From Tubiluchus corallicola (lineage: Eukaryota > Priapulida > Priapulimorpha > Priapulimorphida > Tubiluchidae): a stretch of 64,000 nucleotides of DNA. This document shows positions 60,021-64,000 of this stretch, in pieces (positions within the stretch are counted from its first letter, which is position 1; each line of letters starts with the position of its first letter). The DNA lies in NCBI GenBank assembly GCA_030141605.1, contig JAQGDQ010000055.1, forward strand, positions 703,001 to 767,000, written 5' to 3'. Under the pieces are notes generated by a model, which ran no database searches, had not been told where the DNA came from, and saw only the letters and a program-made list of their open reading frames with translations. The position numbers and the translations under genes are program-made.

Positions 60021-60991
60021 CTCTTAATGAAAGTTGTTTCTTTTTGCAATAAATTAATTTGAAACTTATTTACTGCCAGATTCTCGTCAATAAGCAGATT
60101 ACGTCCAGTTATGATCAAAGTTGTTTTAAAACTGTCCAAGTCCATTGTGCTTAATATCACAAAGCTCTAAGGAGGTGAAATCTATGCCTCTGTAACCGGT
60201 CTTTATTCTGTTGCTTTAACCTTTTTTACTTTCTTTTTTATCTTGAGCAAACAAATTAAATGTTTTAGAGAAATAAAACAATCGAACATAGTTGATGGCA
60301 TTTTTAATCATTTTTAAGTTTCTTTTTTGTAATCTGGTCTTCACTTTTCCCTGTAAATGTGAAGTGTGCACTTGAGATCTGTTTTCTACAACCAAATTTA
60401 CTACCTGAACAGAAACGTTCTCAATCTGAACTGAGTCTATGCAAGTATGAACAGTGACTTTGGTCTCCTTTTTGAGATCTGCACACTAAAAACTTTCAGA
60501 CTCGAACTGTAAATGTGTATGTAAACATACTTCATTTCTGTTTGCATTTCTCTAAAACGTCCTGTTTGGGCACAGTCTGCATTTATAAACTTGTGCCTCA
60601 CAATGAATCCTCGGTTTGCTTTATACTTATGAAAACATTGGACATTTCATTCTTTAAGTTTAGCCAGAGTAAATTTTGCCACCTTTACTGACTCGAGCAT
60701 GTAGTGTTGTAATCCATATTCAGTCTCTTTCTAATTAATGTAAAAGAGCTGTAAATTCATTTTGATCCGTAAGTTTGCTTAGTCATTTATATCAGCATTG
60801 AAAAACATTCGATAAATTAATCATCATAATAATACTGTTACATTGCATCATATTCTCATTTTATGCACTGTATTTTTTTTCTTTCTGTAAAAAGGTGATA
60901 AAATAAATAAAGAAGATGCTTAGGTAGCATTTTATTTTTATTTCTGATGTCTTTGCCTTTGGTCAGTGACTCTCTCTGCATTGCATTTCTT

Positions 60992-61123
60992 TCACAATGC
61001 CATTTTCGTGTTTGTCTCAGCTTTAATTCCGACCAGCTTGCATTTGATCTTCTGAGCTTTCTTGGTTTCTTCATGCCGGCCAGTTTTGTATATTTGCGAA
61101 TGGTCATACTGTCTTGCAGCATT
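60992..61123 (-). other. Candidate terminal exon of an unknown gene
   Basis: After gtttacag, a frame-0 stretch of 43 codons (for example KTGRHEETKKAQKIKCKLVG) runs to a TGA at 60992-60994. AATAAA hexamers on the same strand follow at 60943-60931, the arrangement expected of a last exon. The pyrimidine tract is weak and no upstream exon was identified (61189-61865 is element B). No family is recognised. Confidence 0.35.
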
Positions 61124-61188
61124 CTGTAAACTGCTTTATTGAGTTTCATTTTAACATTTAGATGTTTGCAACTGTCTGTCTGAGACGT

Positions 61189-61865
61189 AACAAGAAAAGG
61201 GGTACCTGAACTTCATTTCAGAAAAATCGCCTTAAAAATGATATTACTTTTTAGCAATTTCTAGTGTATATCGTACTCGCATTGAAAGGATTTTTTGTTT
61301 GTTCTCGTTTTAAATCTCCCGAAATACTGCTTGACTGCGCCATTACGTGATGTCACTATACAAACATAAATCAGGGGAAGAAAAGGAAATGTTAAACTAT
61401 GTCGGAAAAAACTTTCCATGCAAAGTTATATTATTTAACATTTTGCTTATCTGCTTGAAAGACTTATACAACTAGAAAAGAAAATTATGAATCATTTAAA
61501 ATGTTTTCACCAATTGGTAAATTGTTGCCTCACCTCCAGGGTGCACCACTCACTAACCAAAAACATATTTTTAATCTTCTTGACAAGATACAGTAATTTT
61601 AAATCTAAGTTAGTGACGTGTGCACTACGAATGCTCTGATTATTTTTTCAAACTTTACTCACTGTTATTTAAACTTGCTTCAAATGACGTATCGTCCGAA
61701 TGGCTGCTTCTAACGGTCATTGCAGGATTTTAAATTTACATATTTCATACAGCGTTACTGCCAATGCAAGCCCTGCATGCAAAAAGGCAGTATGTAAATG
61801 ATATAAAATTTCAAGATGAATTTTTTAAACTTTATGTAAGTGGAGGGTTTTCTTGTACTTTAAAA
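61189..61865 (+). mobile_element. Element B, copy 5
   Basis: It starts aacaagaaaaggggtacctg and ends ggagggttttcttgtacttt. Its ends are imperfect inverted repeats. It is similar throughout to 2054-2740. Confidence 0.65.
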
Positions 61866-62424
61866 CATTTTACTGTTTCAAAAGTTAGTTGCACTTGAGT
61901 CTCCCCATGGGTGTCTGCAAAGGGGAACGTGGGTGACTTATCCTTCCTGTGGAAGCTAGGTAGTTTTATGAGATGAAGCTGTGAGTTGAAGAAAATGTGT
62001 GGATCGATGGACTCAGAGAGCCAGGCGAATCCCAAAATGCAGAAAATGCATTTATAATGAGCAGGTGCAATTGAAGCCATTCCACACAATGTTAGTCCAA
62101 CTTCTGAAAAATTGGCTGTGAATAGTCAAACACCTAAAGAGGTACTAGTGACATCATGGCGAATGGCCAATCTGCTTTCAAATGTATCATCATCTTTTTG
62201 AAAGTCAGTTAAGTGTTGTGGAATAGGTGGTGAAATAAATTATTAAGAACTAGTCTGTTAATTAATTGTCCACATGGTCTGCCTTGCTGATGCAGACATG
62301 CTGTTCAATTTGTATGATTACTTTTGCTAGGTAATTAGGCTGTGATCTTTAGCAAAACCACTGTTGAATAGTGAAACAAAAGAACATTTGTTGTTTTCAA
62401 CTTCCAGTGAGCGTAACGCATCAT

Positions 62425-62710
62425 AACATGGCATGTCATGGCAAGCATGGCATGACAACATAACATAACATACCATAACATAATATAACATAACATGGCA
62501 TAACATAACACAATATGGCATGGCATGGCATGACATAACATAACATGGTATGGCATAGCATGGTATGACAACATAACATAGATAACATATCATAACATAA
62601 AATAGCATAGCATGGCATAACATAACGTAATATAACATGGCATAGCATAGCATGGAATAACACAATATTGCGTAACACAACATAAGATAACATAACATAA
62701 CATAATGTAA
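62425..62710. repeat. ATAACATGGC / (AACAT)n simple-sequence tract
   Basis: Degenerate pentamer and decamer repeats (ataacataacat, catggcatgg) extend over about 285 bp. The long minus-strand open frames rich in CYVMLCYAM are artefacts of this repetition. Confidence 0.9.
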
Positions 62711-62865
62711 TCTTTGCTTTTATCTTGGTACACGTTACATATGCATTATACTTTTTACAACTGCCGTTCAAATGTAACTGCAGGACAACAAAAGACGTTT
62801 TTTTTTTCAAAATCCTGTCTGTCTTACTGTACAGTATAGTGAATGTTTTTATCAATTTGTCCAGA

Positions 62866-62915
62866 TGATGGGGTTCCGCTTCCCGACTGCGTCATCCTAA
62901 TGATTTGCGTAAGCT
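62866..62915 (+). mobile_element. SINE fragment
   Basis: ggttccgcttcccgactgcg and catcctaatgatt match the B-box region and following bases of the SINE at 46725-46995. It is truncated on both sides. From here to 63487 no other feature is seen. Confidence 0.45.
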
Positions 62916-63487
62916 GAGCTGATTGCATGTGGGAAGCAGACTGGCTTCACTGGCTTCATTCACGTACTTGTGTGTAGCAAGGCATCACGTTGAACGCATG
63001 TAAGCACGCGCATCATTTAGCTAGCACGCCAAGAAGCATCAACGTGTGTACAATGATTAGTTACAGAGCGACAGTCAAGGTATTTAACTACGTGCAATGT
63101 TATTAATGGCTGCTGATTTGTTTGCTAATAATTCTGCTGCTAGTTTCTGTTATTGTGACTGTGTACAGTAAACAGTGATTTAATAATTACACAGCTCTTG
63201 TGTCTGATTAGATTTTAGGGATGTCACAGCAGTTGACTTCGGGAGCGCGGGGTTGTATCAAGTTCTGGTTTGATGTAATTACGTTACACCCTAATACACT
63301 CACTTTGCCTGATTAGCGAAGTTTTCTTTCTTCTTTGTTTTTGTTATTGCGATTATAATCAGAAAACCATAAAAAAAACTAATGAACAAATTTGAAAGTC
63401 GAACAATTAACAGCTACGTTGTTAAATAATCGGTATTTAAGATATTGTTTAGCTTTGTAATGTTATCATTACATTGTTGGCGTTTTG

Positions 63488-64000
63488 CTTAAAGGCAGAC
63501 AGCATGATTTTTCATATAATGCCCCATTTTCAAATACTGTAAAACGTATACATTTTAACGCAATTAGTACTGCAAAACCGTTTCTCATAATTAAATAATA
63601 TAATTAAATAATAATTTCTCATAATAAAAACTTAATTAATGGCAGGCAAGCCTAACTCTTGATGACATCACAAATGAACATAATTTTCAACAGCAAAAAT
63701 ATTCCACGAGCGTGTTGCACGCGTTTGCGAAAGCGAACATAGAAGTACAGTGCCACTGTAAGATATTCAGTGTGTTGTTATAAAACTAGGCAAGTTTTAA
63801 GATAAAAATTCAAATTTCAAATTTACCGCTGTGCTCACGCATGAGCTGTCGAACATGTGTATGTAGTTTGTCACAAACTAACACATCTGAACTGAGAGGT
63901 ACAACACCTGTTTTATGTGCAATGCGTTTCGAAAATGCAGGTGCTAGTGCTTGTCTAACTAGCAAATGACGAAATGCATGTAATAGCGAAGAACTAGTGG
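63488..64000 (+). mobile_element. Element A, cut by the window end
   Basis: It starts ttaaaggcagacagcatgat and matches the 28301-28872 copy through to the last base of the window. Confidence 0.65.

Noticed and set aside
62327-62855. Minus-strand open frames rich in Cys, Tyr and Met
   Set aside because: Produced by the degenerate aacat/catgg simple repeat, not a protein.

Overview
The window is nuclear DNA from a metazoan, AT-rich, with long introns, GT-AG and some GC-AG splice sites, AATAAA signals and many small DNA transposons. The gene content (a four-repeat CNGK-type channel next to TOMM7) fits a marine invertebrate or other non-mammalian metazoan. I cannot name the species from sequence alone.

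Layout. (1) 1-6327, minus strand: a paralogue of the first quarter of the channel. It has two clear exons (S1-S4, then S5 plus turret) and no recognisable pore or cyclic-nucleotide-binding exon before the window ends; weak candidate exons lie further downstream. (2) 6328-9949: a head-to-head intergenic region interrupted by two MITE-like elements. (3) 9950-52834, plus strand: one giant gene that I assembled as 38 exons, 6315 nt, 2104 residues, with reading phase consistent at every junction. It encodes four consecutive repeats, each a six-helix channel unit followed by a C-linker and a cyclic-nucleotide-binding fold. This is the architecture of CNGK (tetraKCNG), the K+-selective cyclic-nucleotide-gated channel known from sea urchin sperm. 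(4) 53427-54989, minus strand: TOMM7, a 52-residue mitochondrial import subunit in three small coding exons, tail-to-tail with CNGK. (5) 55016-64000: mostly repeats, with one candidate membrane-protein exon (plus) and one candidate terminal exon (minus).

The channel should act as one polypeptide forming a pseudotetramer. Its repeats are unequal. Repeats 1-3 carry a GFG filter followed by Asp, while repeat 4 carries GIG followed by Ser. Repeats 3 and 4 keep the FGE...R ligand signature, while repeats 1 and 2 have lost the key Arg. The adjacent minus-strand copy of the repeat-1 voltage-sensor half, with the same intron positions and no stop codons but no visible pore, is the most unusual item.

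Repeats are abundant in introns and intergenic DNA: two MITE-like families (called A and B here), a TTAA-flanked family, a complete hAT-like element with an 8-bp duplication, TA-flanked Tigger/pogo-like elements, a tRNA-derived SINE, a minisatellite of about 1.9 kb, a 216-bp tandem triplication, and several microsatellites.
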